Notes: generated by a model not told the origin, from the sequence alone. 64,000 bases of DNA from Pimelobacter simplex (GCF_024662235.1 NZ_CP096276.1:3534001-3598000); one strand, 5' to 3'; shown: positions 32,284 through 41,562, counted from the first letter of the stretch. Numbers and translations: made by a program.

Positions 32284-32794
32284 CCTCGCTCCGGGCGCGC
32301 TGGGCCAGCCCGACGAGCGCAGCTGCGGCGCGGCCAGCGTCCTCGCCGCGCGCGCCGTGCTGAGCGAGTGGCGTCCCCGCAACGGCGACGGCGGAGCGGA
32401 GATCACCGAGGAGCACCGGCTCCTCACCTCCTCGCGCAGCGCCCGCGACCGCTTCCAGGTGCCGTGGCCCCGCGCCCTCGGGACGCCGCCGTGGGCGGTC
32501 GCCGACGCGCTGCGGGTGCTCTCGGGCCGGCCGGTCGCGACCGTCCACGCGCGCCCCCGCCCCGACCTCGCGTACGACGTCGTGCGCGAGCAGCTGCGCA
32601 CCCGCCCGGTCGCGGTCTACCTCGGCAGCCGGCTGCTCCCCCGCCACGTGGTGCTCGCGGTCGGCGAGGTGGGCGACGGCATCCAGGTCTTCGACCCGTC
32701 CCGCGGCGCGCGCCTGATCCGGGTGCCCCGCGAGAACTGGGCGGGCCACCGGGTCGGGGTCGGGCGCTGGAACTACTTCTGGTTCGCCATCTGA
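32267..32794 (+). CDS. Papain-like (C39-type fold) putative cysteine peptidase
   Basis: 175 aa. [13 protein letters not shown] (Cys near residue 20) and [11 protein letters not shown] plus VFDPSRG give a Cys-His-Asp arrangement as in C39-like peptidases and NlpC-like folds. No signal peptide or transporter gene is seen. It overlaps the kinase gene by 17 bp at its start and convergent adenosine deaminase by 22 bp at its end. I assign the fold by motif only; it could be inactive or a transglutaminase relative. Confidence 0.6.
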   Translation: MRWPADLAPGALGQPDERSCGAASVLAARAVLSEWRPRNGDGGAEITEEHRLLTSSRSARDRFQVPWPRALGTPPWAVADALRVLSGRPVATVHARPRPDLAYDVVREQLRTRPVAVYLGSRLLPRHVVLAVGEVGDGIQVFDPSRGARLIRVPRENWAGHRVGVGRWNYFWFAI

Positions 32795-33864
32795 GCCGCG
32801 TACCAGGGCTTGATGGTCTCGGTGATGAGCCGGTAGCGCTCGTCGTAGGGGATGAACGCCGACTTCATCGCGTTGACGGTCAGCCACTCCATCTCGGCCC
32901 AGCCGTAGCCGAACGCCTCGGTGAGCAGCGCGAACTCCTGGCTCAGCGAGGTCCGGCTCATCAGCCGGTTGTCGGTGTTGACGGTGACCCGGAAGCGCAG
33001 CGAGGCGAGCAGCTTGAGCGGGTGCTCGGCGATCGACGGCGCGGCGCCGGTCTGGACGTTGGACGACGGGCACATCTCGAGCGGGATCCGCTTGTCCCGC
33101 ACGTACGACGCCAGCCGCCCCAGCCGCGCGACGCCGGCGTCGTCGACGTCGATGTCGTCGACGATCCGCACACCGTGCCCGAGCCGGTCGGCGCCGCACC
33201 ACTGCACGGCCTCCCAGATCGACGGCAGCCCGAAGCCCTCGCCGGCGTGGATGGTGAAGTGGGAGTTCTCGCGCTGGAGGAACTCGAAGGCGTCGATGAA
33301 CCGGGTGGGCGGGTAGCCCGCCTCGGGGCCGGCGATGTCGAAGCCGGCGACGCCGCGGTCGCGCCAGGCGATGGCGAGCTCGGCGATCTCCATGGCCCGC
33401 GCGGCCTGGCGCATGGCAGTGAGCAGGTGGCGCACGATGATCCGGTCGCCGGCGGCGGCCATGCCCTCGGCGAAGCCCTGCTGGACGGCGGCGACGACCT
33501 CCTCGAGCTCGAGGCCGGACTCGACGTGGAGCTCGGGGGCGTAGCGGATCTCGGCGTAGACGACGCCGTCGGCGGCGAGGTCCTCGACGCACTCGCGGGC
33601 CACCCGGGTCAGCGCGGAGGCGGTCTGCATGACGCCGACCGTGTGCGCGAACGTCTCGAGGTAGCGCTCCAGCGAGCCCGAGTCGGCGGCCTCGGCGAAC
33701 CAGGTCGCGAGCGCGTCGGCGTCGGTCTCGGGCAGCGCGTGCCCGACCTCCGCGGCGAGGTCGACGATGGTGGCGGGACGCAGCCCGCCGTCGAGGTGGT
33801 CGTGCAGCAGGACCTTGGGGGCCGCCCGCAGCAGGTCCTCCGGAAGGCCGCGTGTAGGTTCCAT
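32773..33864 (-). CDS. add: Adenosine deaminase
   Basis: A 363-aa zinc enzyme that converts adenosine to inosine. Zinc ligands are in LLHDHLDGG (HxH, about 20-22), the catalytic segment is [15 protein letters not shown] and the later MCPSSN and NTDNRLMS complete the family set. The usual HLHLDG is HDHLDG here. TAAGTT 7 nt before ATG 33864 suggests leaderless translation. Purine salvage role. Confidence 0.93.
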   Translation of the reverse strand: MEPTRGLPEDLLRAAPKVLLHDHLDGGLRPATIVDLAAEVGHALPETDADALATWFAEAADSGSLERYLETFAHTVGVMQTASALTRVARECVEDLAADGVVYAEIRYAPELHVESGLELEEVVAAVQQGFAEGMAAAGDRIIVRHLLTAMRQAARAMEIAELAIAWRDRGVAGFDIAGPEAGYPPTRFIDAFEFLQRENSHFTIHAGEGFGLPSIWEAVQWCGADRLGHGVRIVDDIDVDDAGVARLGRLASYVRDKRIPLEMCPSSNVQTGAAPSIAEHPLKLLASLRFRVTVNTDNRLMSRTSLSQEFALLTEAFGYGWAEMEWLTVNAMKSAFIPYDERYRLITETIKPWYAAQMANQK

Positions 33865-33906
33865 GACCGCAAACTTAGCCGGGCCTCACCACATCAGGAG
33901 CAGAAC

Positions 33907-34359
33907 ATGCGGGTGTTCACCACCTTCGACGAGCTGATCGCCGCCACCGGGGAGACCCTGGGCACGAGCGACTGGGTCGAGATCACCCAGGAGCGGGTCA
34001 ACCAGTTCGCCGAGGCGACCGGGGACCACCAGTGGATCCACGTCGACGTCGAGCGCGCCAAGGAGGGTCCGTTCGGCGGCACCATCGCGCACGGCTACCT
34101 CACGCTGTCGCTGGTCCCGTGGCTCGGCGAGTCGATCTTCAGCCTGGAGACGCCCGGCGCCAAGCTCAACTACGGCGTCAACAAGGTCCGCTTCCCGAAC
34201 CCGGTGCTGGTCGGCAAGCGGATCCGGCTGACCGTCGCCGTCGGCGAGGTCACCGAGCTCGCCAGCGGCTACCAGGTCACCCTGCGGCACACGATCGACA
34301 TCGAGGACGAGGCCAAGCCGGCCGCCGTCGCCGAGACCGTGGTGCTCCTGCTGCCCTAG
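33907..34359 (+). CDS. MaoC-like enoyl-CoA hydratase
   Basis: 150 aa, single hot-dog domain. The hydratase-2 motif is FAEATGDHQWIHVD with Asp and His near residues 40 and 45, followed by GPFGGTIAHGYLTLSL. It adds water to trans-enoyl-CoA giving the R-3-hydroxy product. It resembles mycobacterial HtdZ/Rv0130 in size and motif. It lies upstream of a CoA transferase gene on the same strand. Confidence 0.9.
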   Translation: MRVFTTFDELIAATGETLGTSDWVEITQERVNQFAEATGDHQWIHVDVERAKEGPFGGTIAHGYLTLSLVPWLGESIFSLETPGAKLNYGVNKVRFPNPVLVGKRIRLTVAVGEVTELASGYQVTLRHTIDIEDEAKPAAVAETVVLLLP

Positions 34360-34416
34360 GCCGTTTGGCAACCCCTGCCATGTTCCGGCCCGCAGATGGG
34401 CACCTACTGTGGCCGC

Positions 34417-35589
34417 ATGTCTGCCCCGCTCTCCGATGTCCTCGTCCTCGACCTGACGCGCGCGCTCGCCGGCCCCCATGCGGCGATGATGCTCGGCGAC
34501 CTCGGGGCGCGGGTGATCAAGGTGGAGAGCCCCACCGGCGACGACACCCGCAGCTGGGGACCGCCGTTCATGGACCCCACGGAGGGTGAGCGGGAGTCGA
34601 CGTACTTCCTCTCGGCCAACCGCAACAAGGAGTCGATCACCCTCAACCTCAAGGACGCCGCCGACCAGGAGGTGCTCGCGCGCCTGGTCGCCAAGGCCGA
34701 CGTGCTGATGGAGAACTTCCGGGTCGGCGTCCTGGACCGGCTCGGCTTCCCGATCGAGCGGCTCCACGAGATCAACCCGCGGCTGATCGTCCTGCAGATC
34801 ACCGGCTTCGGCCACGACGGCCCCGAGGCGCAGCGCTCGGGCTTCGACCAGATCGCCCAGGGCGAGGGCGGCCTGATGTCGCTGACCGGCCTGAGCGAGC
34901 CGACCAAGGTCGGCGTCCCGATCGCGGACCTGCTCGCCGGCATGAACGGCGCCTACGGCGTCGTCTCGGCGCTCTACGAGCGCGAGCGCACCGGCCGCGG
35001 CCGGGTCGTGCACACCTCGCTGCTGGCCGGCATGGTCGGCGTCCACGCCTTCCAGGGCACCAAGTGGACCGTGGCCAAGGAGGTCCCCGGCCTGGCCGGC
35101 GGCCACCACCCGTCGATCGCGCCCTACGGCATGTTCGCGACCAAGTCCGCGCCCGTGCAGATCGCCTGCGGCTCCGAGAAGCTCTGGCAGACCTTCGCCA
35201 CCGCGTTCGGCATCGACCCGGCCCTCGAGGGCTTCGCCACCAACCCCGAGCGGGTCACCCGCCGCGACGAGACCATCGCACTGGTGGAGGGCGTGCTCGC
35301 CGACCTCACCGCCGAGGAGGCGCTCGCCAAGCTCGACGCGGCCGGCGTCCCGGCCGGCAAGGTGCGCACCCTCGACGACGTCTACAGCTGGGACCAGACC
35401 CTCTCCCAGGGCCTGCTCATCGACGTCGAGCACGCCACCCTCGGCAAGGTCCAGCTGCCCGGGCCGGCGCTGCGCTTCGACGACAACGCGTACGCCGGCG
35501 GCCGTGAGGCCCACGACGCACCCCCGACGCTGGGCCAGCACAACGACTCCGTGCGGGCCTGGCTCGACGGCGAGGACGCGACCGCCTGA
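34417..35589 (+). CDS. Class III CoA transferase (CaiB/BaiF family)
   Basis: A 390-aa enzyme moving CoA between acids. It has LVLDLTRALAGPHAAMMLGDLGA at the N terminus (split here: LDLTRALAGP then MMLGDLGARV), the catalytic Asp in PIADLLAGMNGAYG, and GFGHDGP. ATG 34417 was chosen over the frame start at 34396 because TACTGT ends 6 nt before it and the family begins here. Substrate unknown. Confidence 0.9.
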   Translation: MSAPLSDVLVLDLTRALAGPHAAMMLGDLGARVIKVESPTGDDTRSWGPPFMDPTEGERESTYFLSANRNKESITLNLKDAADQEVLARLVAKADVLMENFRVGVLDRLGFPIERLHEINPRLIVLQITGFGHDGPEAQRSGFDQIAQGEGGLMSLTGLSEPTKVGVPIADLLAGMNGAYGVVSALYERERTGRGRVVHTSLLAGMVGVHAFQGTKWTVAKEVPGLAGGHHPSIAPYGMFATKSAPVQIACGSEKLWQTFATAFGIDPALEGFATNPERVTRRDETIALVEGVLADLTAEEALAKLDAAGVPAGKVRTLDDVYSWDQTLSQGLLIDVEHATLGKVQLPGPALRFDDNAYAGGREAHDAPPTLGQHNDSVRAWLDGEDATA

Positions 35590-35611
35590 GCCCCGGTTCG
35601 TCAATGCAGGG

Positions 35612-35640
35612 TTGACATCGCGCAGATGTCAATCGATCAT
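35612..35640 (+). promoter_or_regulatory. Promoter with TTGACATC/GATGTCAA operator-like repeat
   Basis: TTGACA (35612-35617), 17-nt spacer, GATCAT (35635-35640), then ATG at 35647: a leaderless arrangement. Perfect 8-bp inverted arms TTGACATC and GATGTCAA (35612-35632, 5-nt centre) cover the -35 and spacer, so a dimeric regulator is expected. The HTH protein encoded second in the transcript is a candidate. Confidence 0.6.
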
Positions 35641-35646
35641 TGACAC

Positions 35647-35916
35647 ATGCAGTCTCCTGTCAACGCGGCCACCCTCGGCCCCGTCATCGCCGGCCTCGCG
35701 CTGGTCACCATCAGCCGCAGCCTGGACGGCTTCGCCCAGGGCCTGTGCATCGGCGCCGGGATCGCGCTGATCCTCGGCGGCGTCGCCCTGCTCTCGGCCC
35801 ACCAGCGGCGTTCGCGCCCGGGCCAGGGCAAGGGCGACGGCGACGGGGGCGAGGGGGGCGAGCGCGGCGGCGACGGCATGTGGCTGCCCAGTCGCGACGA
35901 GGACCCGCGGCCGTGA
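35647..35916 (+). CDS. Small membrane protein of unknown function
   Basis: 89 aa. Two hydrophobic helices (about 8-25 and 30-50, the second with IGAGIALILGGVALL) and a Gly/Asp-rich cytoplasmic tail. The start at ATG 35647 fits the promoter directly upstream. It overlaps the following HTH gene by GTGA. I do not recognise a family. Confidence 0.72.
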   Translation: MQSPVNAATLGPVIAGLALVTISRSLDGFAQGLCIGAGIALILGGVALLSAHQRRSRPGQGKGDGDGGEGGERGGDGMWLPSRDEDPRP

Positions 35917-36422
35917 GCGTGGGGGACCTCGCCGGCATCCTCGGCGAGGCGATCCTGGCCGACGTCGACCCCGACGACCGGCTCGCGCTCGTGCGCCGTA
36001 CGGCGGAGGCGGACCAGGTCACCGGCGAGCTGCTCCAGCAGGCGGTCCACGCGGCCCGCGCCGGGGGCCACAGCTGGTCGGCGATCGGCACCACCCTCGG
36101 GCTGACCCGGCAGGCCGCGCAGCAGCGCTTCGGGCGCACCAGCGAGATCCCCCCGTCGGCCGAGGAGCGCTGGCTCGGCCCGGTCACCGCCTTCGACGAG
36201 ATGCGTGAGCTCGAGATCGCGGGCCGGCTGGGCTGGCGCACGGTCGAGGCCGGACTGCTCCGCCACCGGATGGTCCGCACCCCCACCCGCTGGGAGCACA
36301 AGCGCGTGCTGTGGACCGGCGGCCTGGGCCGGCACGAGCGCGACGGCTGGCAGGTCGGCTGCCGGGCGTTCCCCTGGGTCTACCTGGTCCGCGACACCGG
36401 AGAGCCCGCGCAGACCGCCTGA
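35913..36422 (+). CDS. Helix-turn-helix protein of unknown function
   Basis: 169 aa, starting GTG 35913 inside the stop of the small membrane protein gene. A sigma-like HTH (SWSAIGTTLGLTRQAAQQRF, near residues 54-73) lies between an N-terminal helical part and a C-terminal Trp-rich part (TRWEHKRVLW, RHERDGWQVG). It probably binds DNA, possibly the inverted repeat upstream of its own operon. Confidence 0.7.
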   Translation: MSVGDLAGILGEAILADVDPDDRLALVRRTAEADQVTGELLQQAVHAARAGGHSWSAIGTTLGLTRQAAQQRFGRTSEIPPSAEERWLGPVTAFDEMRELEIAGRLGWRTVEAGLLRHRMVRTPTRWEHKRVLWTGGLGRHERDGWQVGCRAFPWVYLVRDTGEPAQTA

Positions 36423-36469
36423 CAACCATCCGGGTCCACCACCCCGTCCTGCTCTTCGGAGGTGGAGGA

Positions 36470-37000
36470 ATGCGCGAGGCTGTCCCGGTGCTCACCGGCG
36501 ACCCGACCCGTGGTGGTGGGGCGCCGGCGTTCGAGGAGTACGTCGCCGCCCGTGGCCCGGCGCTCTGGCGCAGTGCCTGGCTGCTGACCGGCGACCGGCA
36601 CAAGGCCGAGGACCTGGTCCAGACGGCGCTGCTGAAGTGCTGGCGGCGCTGGGACCGGATCGACGACGCGGCCGCCGTCGAGGCGTACGTGCGCCGGACG
36701 ATGGTCACGACGTACACCGACTGGTGGCGGCGGCGCTGGAACGGCGAGCTGCCCACGACCGAGCTGCCCGACGAGCCCGACCGCACGCCCGACCCCGGGG
36801 TGCGCCAGGACGTCCTGGTCGCGCTGGCCCGGCTGCCCCGCGGCCAGCGGGCCGTGGTCGTGCTGCGCTACTTCGACGACCTGACCGAGGCGCAGACCGC
36901 GACCGCGCTCGGGATCAGCGTCGGGACCGTCAAGAGCCAGACCTCGCGCGCCCTGCGCACCCTCCGCGAGTCCGGACTGCTGGAGGAGAGCGATGACTGA
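36470..37000 (+). CDS. ECF sigma factor (SigE-like, SCO-type group)
   Basis: 176 aa. Region 2 includes ARGPALWRSAWLLTGD and AEDLVQTALLKCWRRW, region 4 has AQTATALGISVGTVKSQTSRAL. It redirects RNA polymerase to a small regulon. Start at ATG 36470 with GGAGG 7 nt upstream. It overlaps the membrane partner gene by 8 bp, a standard sigma/anti-sigma arrangement. Confidence 0.92.
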   Translation: MREAVPVLTGDPTRGGGAPAFEEYVAARGPALWRSAWLLTGDRHKAEDLVQTALLKCWRRWDRIDDAAAVEAYVRRTMVTTYTDWWRRRWNGELPTTELPDEPDRTPDPGVRQDVLVALARLPRGQRAVVVLRYFDDLTEAQTATALGISVGTVKSQTSRALRTLRESGLLEESDD

Positions 37001-37940
37001 GGACCTGCACGACCTGCTGACCCGCGCCGTCCCCGACGACGCACCCGTCTTCGAGCCGCACGCCCTGGCCGCGGCCGCCCGGCGGCGCCGTGCCCGGGGC
37101 CGCGCCGCCGGAGCCGGCCTCGCCGCGGCGGTCCTCGCCGTGGGCGCGGTCGTCGCGATCACCGCACCCGGCGGGGACGACGGCGCACCGGTGGCCCGCG
37201 AGCCCGATCCGTACGCCGCGACCGCGTGCCCGGCCGCCATCCGGATGCCGACGACCACCCCCGAGCTGCCCGGCACCGACGGCCTGGCCGGCGTGCGCCT
37301 GTGCACGGACCCGCCCGGCCCGCCGGCGGACGCGCTCGTCGAGCCGGACCGGCTCACCGCACGCCTCGCCGCCCTGCCCGACTTCGACCCGGGCCGGTGC
37401 GCCGCCATCGACTTCGTCCCGCTCCAGCAGGTGCTGCGCTTCTCGTACGCCGACGGCGCGAGCGTCGAGGTCCCGGCCGCGATGTGCGCGCCGGCCGACG
37501 TGGGCGGCCGCCAGGTCGACGGCGGCGACCTGGCCGGCGCGTTCCTCGACGCCCTCGCCGAGCAGCGGGACGCGCTGGGCGCGACCCGGCCCTATGCGGG
37601 GACCTTCGACTGCGCGGCCTTCCCGGCAGCGAGCCCGGCCCGGCCGGGCCACGAGAAGATCACCTCGGGCGCGGTGTGCCGCGGCTTCGGCGAGAAGCCG
37701 GCCGAGCCGCTCACCGACGCGCAGGTGCGCCAGGTGGCGGAGGCCTGGTCCCGCCCCGGGCCGTTGATGCTGGCCAAGTGCACCCCGCGCGACGAGCCGC
37801 TCTCGCTGCTGCTCGGCACCGACCGGGGCGACGTCGTCCAGGTCCAGGACGGGTGCACGACGCTGACCTGGAACGGCCGCAGCGAGGACCAGAGCGCCTC
37901 GCTGCCGGTCTCGATGAGCGATCTCGGGCTCACGCCCTGA
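36993..37940 (+). CDS. Membrane partner of the ECF sigma factor
   Basis: 315 aa. The first ~50 residues are cytoplasmic (LHDLLTRAVPDD, RRRRARGR), then one membrane helix (about 40-60), then a Cys-containing extracellular domain with at least six cysteines (ATACPAAI, RLCTDPP, RCAAIDF, MCAPADV, FDCAAFP, CRGFG). The overlap with the sigma gene suggests an anti-sigma or sensor role; no zinc anti-sigma motif is seen. It is convergent with the next gene by 11 bp. Confidence 0.75.
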   Translation: MTEDLHDLLTRAVPDDAPVFEPHALAAAARRRRARGRAAGAGLAAAVLAVGAVVAITAPGGDDGAPVAREPDPYAATACPAAIRMPTTTPELPGTDGLAGVRLCTDPPGPPADALVEPDRLTARLAALPDFDPGRCAAIDFVPLQQVLRFSYADGASVEVPAAMCAPADVGGRQVDGGDLAGAFLDALAEQRDALGATRPYAGTFDCAAFPAASPARPGHEKITSGAVCRGFGEKPAEPLTDAQVRQVAEAWSRPGPLMLAKCTPRDEPLSLLLGTDRGDVVQVQDGCTTLTWNGRSEDQSASLPVSMSDLGLTP

Positions 37941-39201
37941 GCTCGCCGACGTCCTCCTGGTCCCCCTGGAAGTAGGTGTCCAGCAACCACTGGGCCCGGC
38001 GGCCACCCCACGCGGCCAAGCGGTCGCGGCCGCCGGGCAGGTGGCGCAGGACCCGGTAGCGCAGGGTGTTGAGGCCGACCAGGTAGGCGTGCGCCCACGG
38101 CGGGCGCATCGGGAGGCCGAACTCGCGCATGCTCTCGGCGCCGAGGAAGACGGTGAGCATCGAGAGCAGCCGCTCGCGCTCGTAGCGGGCGCGCAGCGCC
38201 TGGAGCGGCCCGGGCCAGCCGGGGTAGCGGCGCAGCGCCTGGGCGTCGACCACGGCCCGGGCGAGCTGAGGACCGGCGTCGGTCATCGGGCCCTGGGCGA
38301 GCAGCACGTGGTAGTCGATCCGGTGCCGCTCCCACTCGTCGTCGACGAGGAAGTCGGCGTGCACGCCCATCAGCCAGCCGACGTACTTCCACAGGTGCAT
38401 GAGGGCCCGCGAGTCCGCCGACGACACCGGTACGCCGAGCGCCCGCGAGCCGATGATGAGCACGCCGTCGAAGAGCCCGAGCGTCGAGGCCTGGTCGGCC
38501 TGGTTGATGGGCAGGCCCCACTGCGCGGTGTCCCAGGTGTCCTCGAAGGCGTGGTTGACCAGCGCATGCATGAGCCGCACGTGGACGGTCAGCCGCCAGC
38601 CCTCCCCCGGCGCCTGCCCGGCGCGGGGCGGCAGCAGCGAGCCGGGGTCGGTCAGGCTGGCGCCCCACTTCTGGGTCTCGGCGAGCCGGCGCAGGGTCTG
38701 CCCGCCGGTCAGGCCGCCGGTCGCGACGAGCAGGTCGGTCGGCCCACCGAAGCGGTAGCCGCCGACCAGCGAGAGCTGGAGGAGCACGTCCTGGGCGTTC
38801 TGGCCCAGCCGGCGGAAGACCCGGGCGCCCTCCTCGACCAGGTCGCGGTCGAGCCAGTCGGGGTCGGTCTCGAGCTCCTCGAAGAACGCGCGGAGCGCCG
38901 GCGGGGCGTCCGCGACGGCGTCCAGGCCGCCCTCGAGCGCCTGGCGGAACTGGTCCATCCGGACCCGGCCGTCGGCCCCGGCTCGCAACCGGATCGCGTC
39001 CGCGAGCCGTCCGCCGAGCTCGTCGCGCTCGAGCATCGCCCGCCCGATCCGGTCGAGCAGTGCCTCGTCGACGCCCTTGACCCGGCCGACCAGCTTGAGC
39101 GGCCGCCCGAGGCGGCGGTTGCGCTCACCACCCGCGCGGAACCGGGTCGGGTAGGGCCGCTCGCTCAGGTCGCCGGCCGCCGGGGCCACGTCGGTGCTCA
39201 T
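37930..39201 (-). CDS. Oxygenase of the MpaB/Lcp (DUF2236) family
   Basis: 423 aa. GGYRFGGPTDLLV, GWRLTVHVRLMHALV and PINQADQASTL fit the DUF2236 family containing rubber oxygenase Lcp, a b-type haem enzyme, and the fungal MpaB. The His in RLMHALV is a candidate haem ligand by analogy with Lcp. No signal peptide is seen, unlike secreted Lcp. Start at ATG 39201 (MSTDVAPAAG) because the 12-residue extension upstream looks non-coding. Substrate unknown. Confidence 0.82.
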   Translation of the reverse strand: MSTDVAPAAGDLSERPYPTRFRAGGERNRRLGRPLKLVGRVKGVDEALLDRIGRAMLERDELGGRLADAIRLRAGADGRVRMDQFRQALEGGLDAVADAPPALRAFFEELETDPDWLDRDLVEEGARVFRRLGQNAQDVLLQLSLVGGYRFGGPTDLLVATGGLTGGQTLRRLAETQKWGASLTDPGSLLPPRAGQAPGEGWRLTVHVRLMHALVNHAFEDTWDTAQWGLPINQADQASTLGLFDGVLIIGSRALGVPVSSADSRALMHLWKYVGWLMGVHADFLVDDEWERHRIDYHVLLAQGPMTDAGPQLARAVVDAQALRRYPGWPGPLQALRARYERERLLSMLTVFLGAESMREFGLPMRPPWAHAYLVGLNTLRYRVLRHLPGGRDRLAAWGGRRAQWLLDTYFQGDQEDVGELRA

Positions 39202-39312
39202 GGCTCCATGATGACGCGAGCGATTACTCGCATTCAACTCGCGAATGTCCCCGCGCCCCCTGCCGATGGAGGAGTGGAATGATGGGCCTCGTCACCGAGG
39301 GAGGAGCGGGAC

Positions 39313-40269
39313 GTGACCGACACCGCAGGACTGGAGCGACTGCTCCTCGCCGTCCAGGAGCTCTCGCTGGCCGCGGATCTCCCCGCCGTCCAGCAGGTCG
39401 TGCGCACGGCCGCCCGCGAGCTCGCCGCGTGCGACGGCGCGACCTTCGTGCTGCGCGACGGCGAGCAGTGCTACTACGCCGACGAGGACGCGATCGAGCC
39501 ACTCTGGAAGGGCCACCGCTTCCCGCTCACCGCGTGCATCAGCGGCTGGGCGATGCTCCACCGCACGCCCGTGATCGTCCCGGACATCTACGCCGACGAC
39601 CGGATCCCCCACGACGCCTACCGCCCGACGTTCGTCAAGAGCCTGGTGATGGTGCCGGTGCGCACCCTCGACCCGATCGCGGCGATCGGCGCCTACTGGG
39701 CCACCCACCACACCGCGACCGACGGCGAGGTCGCGCTCCTCCAGGGCCTGGCCAACGCCGCCTCGGTCGCCCTCGACAAGCTCGCCGTGCACACCCAGCT
39801 CGCCTCCGCCGTCGCGCTGCGCGAGGCGACCCACCAGCTCGCCACCACCGACGAGCTCACCGGGCTGTGGAACCGCCGCGGCTTCTTCGAGCAGGCCCGG
39901 ATCCGCTTCCCCGCCGCCGGCACCGTCGCCGCGGTCGGCTTCGTCGACCTCGACGGCCTCAAGGTGGTCAACGACACCGACGGCCACAGCGCCGGCGACG
40001 CCCTCCTGCGCCGCCTCGCCACCGCCCTCACCACGAGCCTGCGCGAGACCGACGTCGTGGCCCGGATCGGCGGCGACGAGTTCGCCGTCTTCAGCCCCGG
40101 CTTCGGCCCCGACGAGCTGCACACCCGCCTGGCCGGCGCGGTCGGCCGCCGGGCCAGCGTCGGCACCGCACCGGTCGCCGGGATCGACCTGGTCGCCGAG
40201 GCGCTGCTCGAGGCCGACGCCCGGATGTACGACGCCAAGCGCCGCCTGCTCACCGAGCGGACCGCCTGA
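39313..40269 (+). CDS. GAF-GGDEF diguanylate cyclase
   Basis: 318 aa. A GAF sensor domain (about 10-155) is followed by a GGDEF catalytic domain. The active motif GGDEF is intact at 253-257 and the inhibitory RxxD site (RETD, 244-247) lies exactly five residues before it, so product feedback is expected. It makes cyclic di-GMP. GTG start with GAGGAG upstream. No EAL domain is nearby. Confidence 0.92.
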   Translation: MTDTAGLERLLLAVQELSLAADLPAVQQVVRTAARELAACDGATFVLRDGEQCYYADEDAIEPLWKGHRFPLTACISGWAMLHRTPVIVPDIYADDRIPHDAYRPTFVKSLVMVPVRTLDPIAAIGAYWATHHTATDGEVALLQGLANAASVALDKLAVHTQLASAVALREATHQLATTDELTGLWNRRGFFEQARIRFPAAGTVAAVGFVDLDGLKVVNDTDGHSAGDALLRRLATALTTSLRETDVVARIGGDEFAVFSPGFGPDELHTRLAGAVGRRASVGTAPVAGIDLVAEALLEADARMYDAKRRLLTERTA

Positions 40270-40299
40270 GCGGGACGGGCGTCCCCTAGAGTCCCTCTC

Positions 40300-40905
40300 G
40301 TGCGCAAGGCTCCCCAGCAGGCCCGGTCCCGGGAGATGGTGGAGCGGATCGTCAACGCCGGCCGCGGCGTCCTCGTCGACCACGGCTACGACGCCTTCAG
40401 CACCAACCGGGTCGCGACCGCCGCCGGGATCAGCCCCGGCTCGCTCTACCAGTACTTCCCCGACAAGACCGCGATCCTCGACGTCGTCATCGACCGCTAC
40501 TGGGAAGAGGTCGCCGAGCGGGTCGCGGCCTCGCTCTCGGACCGGATCGCCGACTTCGGCCCGGGCATGGTCCGGGCCACCGCCGACGCCCTGCTGAGCG
40601 CGCTCGAGGCCGACCGCGAGCTGCTCCGGGTGGTCGCCGAGGAGCTGCCGATCCACCGCAGCAAGGAGCGTCGCGCCGCGCTGGAGCGCCGGGTCCGCGA
40701 GCTCGCGGCGACCTACCTCGCCGTCCGCGCCGACAGCACCCGCCGGCCCGACCCGGCGACCGCGGCATGGGTCGTGGTCCTCGCGGTCGAGAACCTCGCC
40801 ATGCGCTGGGTCCTCGACCAGCCGGCCGCGGTGAGCCGGGCGGCCCTGCTCGACGAGATGGTGGCGCTCGTCGGGGGCTACCTGCTCAGTCCGGACGCCC
40901 CGTGA
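40300..40905 (+). CDS. TetR-family regulator
   Basis: 201 aa. HTH segment FSTNRVATAAGISPGSLYQYFPDK is split here as NRVATAAGISPGSLYQYF (about 36-53), typical TetR. C-terminal domain helical, probably TetR_C-type with ligand pocket. GTG start; TAGAGT 7 nt upstream implies leaderless mRNA. Convergent with the LysE gene (20-bp overlap); its target is not obvious. Confidence 0.9.
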   Translation: MRKAPQQARSREMVERIVNAGRGVLVDHGYDAFSTNRVATAAGISPGSLYQYFPDKTAILDVVIDRYWEEVAERVAASLSDRIADFGPGMVRATADALLSALEADRELLRVVAEELPIHRSKERRAALERRVRELAATYLAVRADSTRRPDPATAAWVVVLAVENLAMRWVLDQPAAVSRAALLDEMVALVGGYLLSPDAP

Positions 40906-41527
40906 GGGCCATGCCCACACCGAGCCCGACCATCGACGTACCGCCGATCGCACCGAGCACGCTGCCGCGCCGCTCCGAGGCGACGAACCAGTCCCGGGCC
41001 CGGCCGGCGGCCAGCGCCCACGCCGAGTCGCAGACCAGGCCGAGGGTGACCGCGACGCAGCCGAGCGTGAACATCTGCACCGGCACCGCGGCCGAGCCCG
41101 ACCGGTCGACGAACGGCGGCAGCAGCGCCGCGAACATCATGAAGCCCTTGGGGTTGCTCACGCCGACCACGAAGCCCTGGCGCAGCGCCTTCCAGCCGGT
41201 CACGGGCGCACGTCCCTCGCCCGCCCCGAAGCGCATCTCGTGCCGGTGCCGGAAGGCCTGGATCCCGAGCCAGACCAGGTACGCCGCACCGGCCAGCTTG
41301 ATCACGGTGAACACCAGGATCGACTCGGCCACGATCGCGCCCAGGCCCAGGCAGACCAGGGCCATCACGACGAACAGCCCGAGGGTGTTGCCGAGGACGC
41401 TGGTCAGCGCGACCCGCTGGCCGTAGGAGACCGCGCGGCCGATCACGAAGACCACGCTGGGGCCCGGGATCACGATGATGACGAGCGCAGCCAGGCCGAA
41501 GCCCAGCAGCTGGTCGATCCCGACCAT
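40886..41527 (-). CDS. LysE/RhtB-family exporter
   Basis: 213 aa with about six membrane helices. IIVIPGPSVVFVIGRAVSYG near the N terminus carries the PGP signature of this family, and FVVGVSNPKGFMMFAA contains the second NPK motif. It exports amino acids or small metabolites; the substrate is unknown. Its start is at ATG 41527, with GGAG upstream on the minus strand. Confidence 0.9.
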   Translation of the reverse strand: MVGIDQLLGFGLAALVIIVIPGPSVVFVIGRAVSYGQRVALTSVLGNTLGLFVVMALVCLGLGAIVAESILVFTVIKLAGAAYLVWLGIQAFRHRHEMRFGAGEGRAPVTGWKALRQGFVVGVSNPKGFMMFAALLPPFVDRSGSAAVPVQMFTLGCVAVTLGLVCDSAWALAAGRARDWFVASERRGSVLGAIGGTSMVGLGVGMALTGRPD

Positions 41528-41562
41528 GGCTCCTCCTTCGAGGAGCCGTCGTGCTGCGGCGA

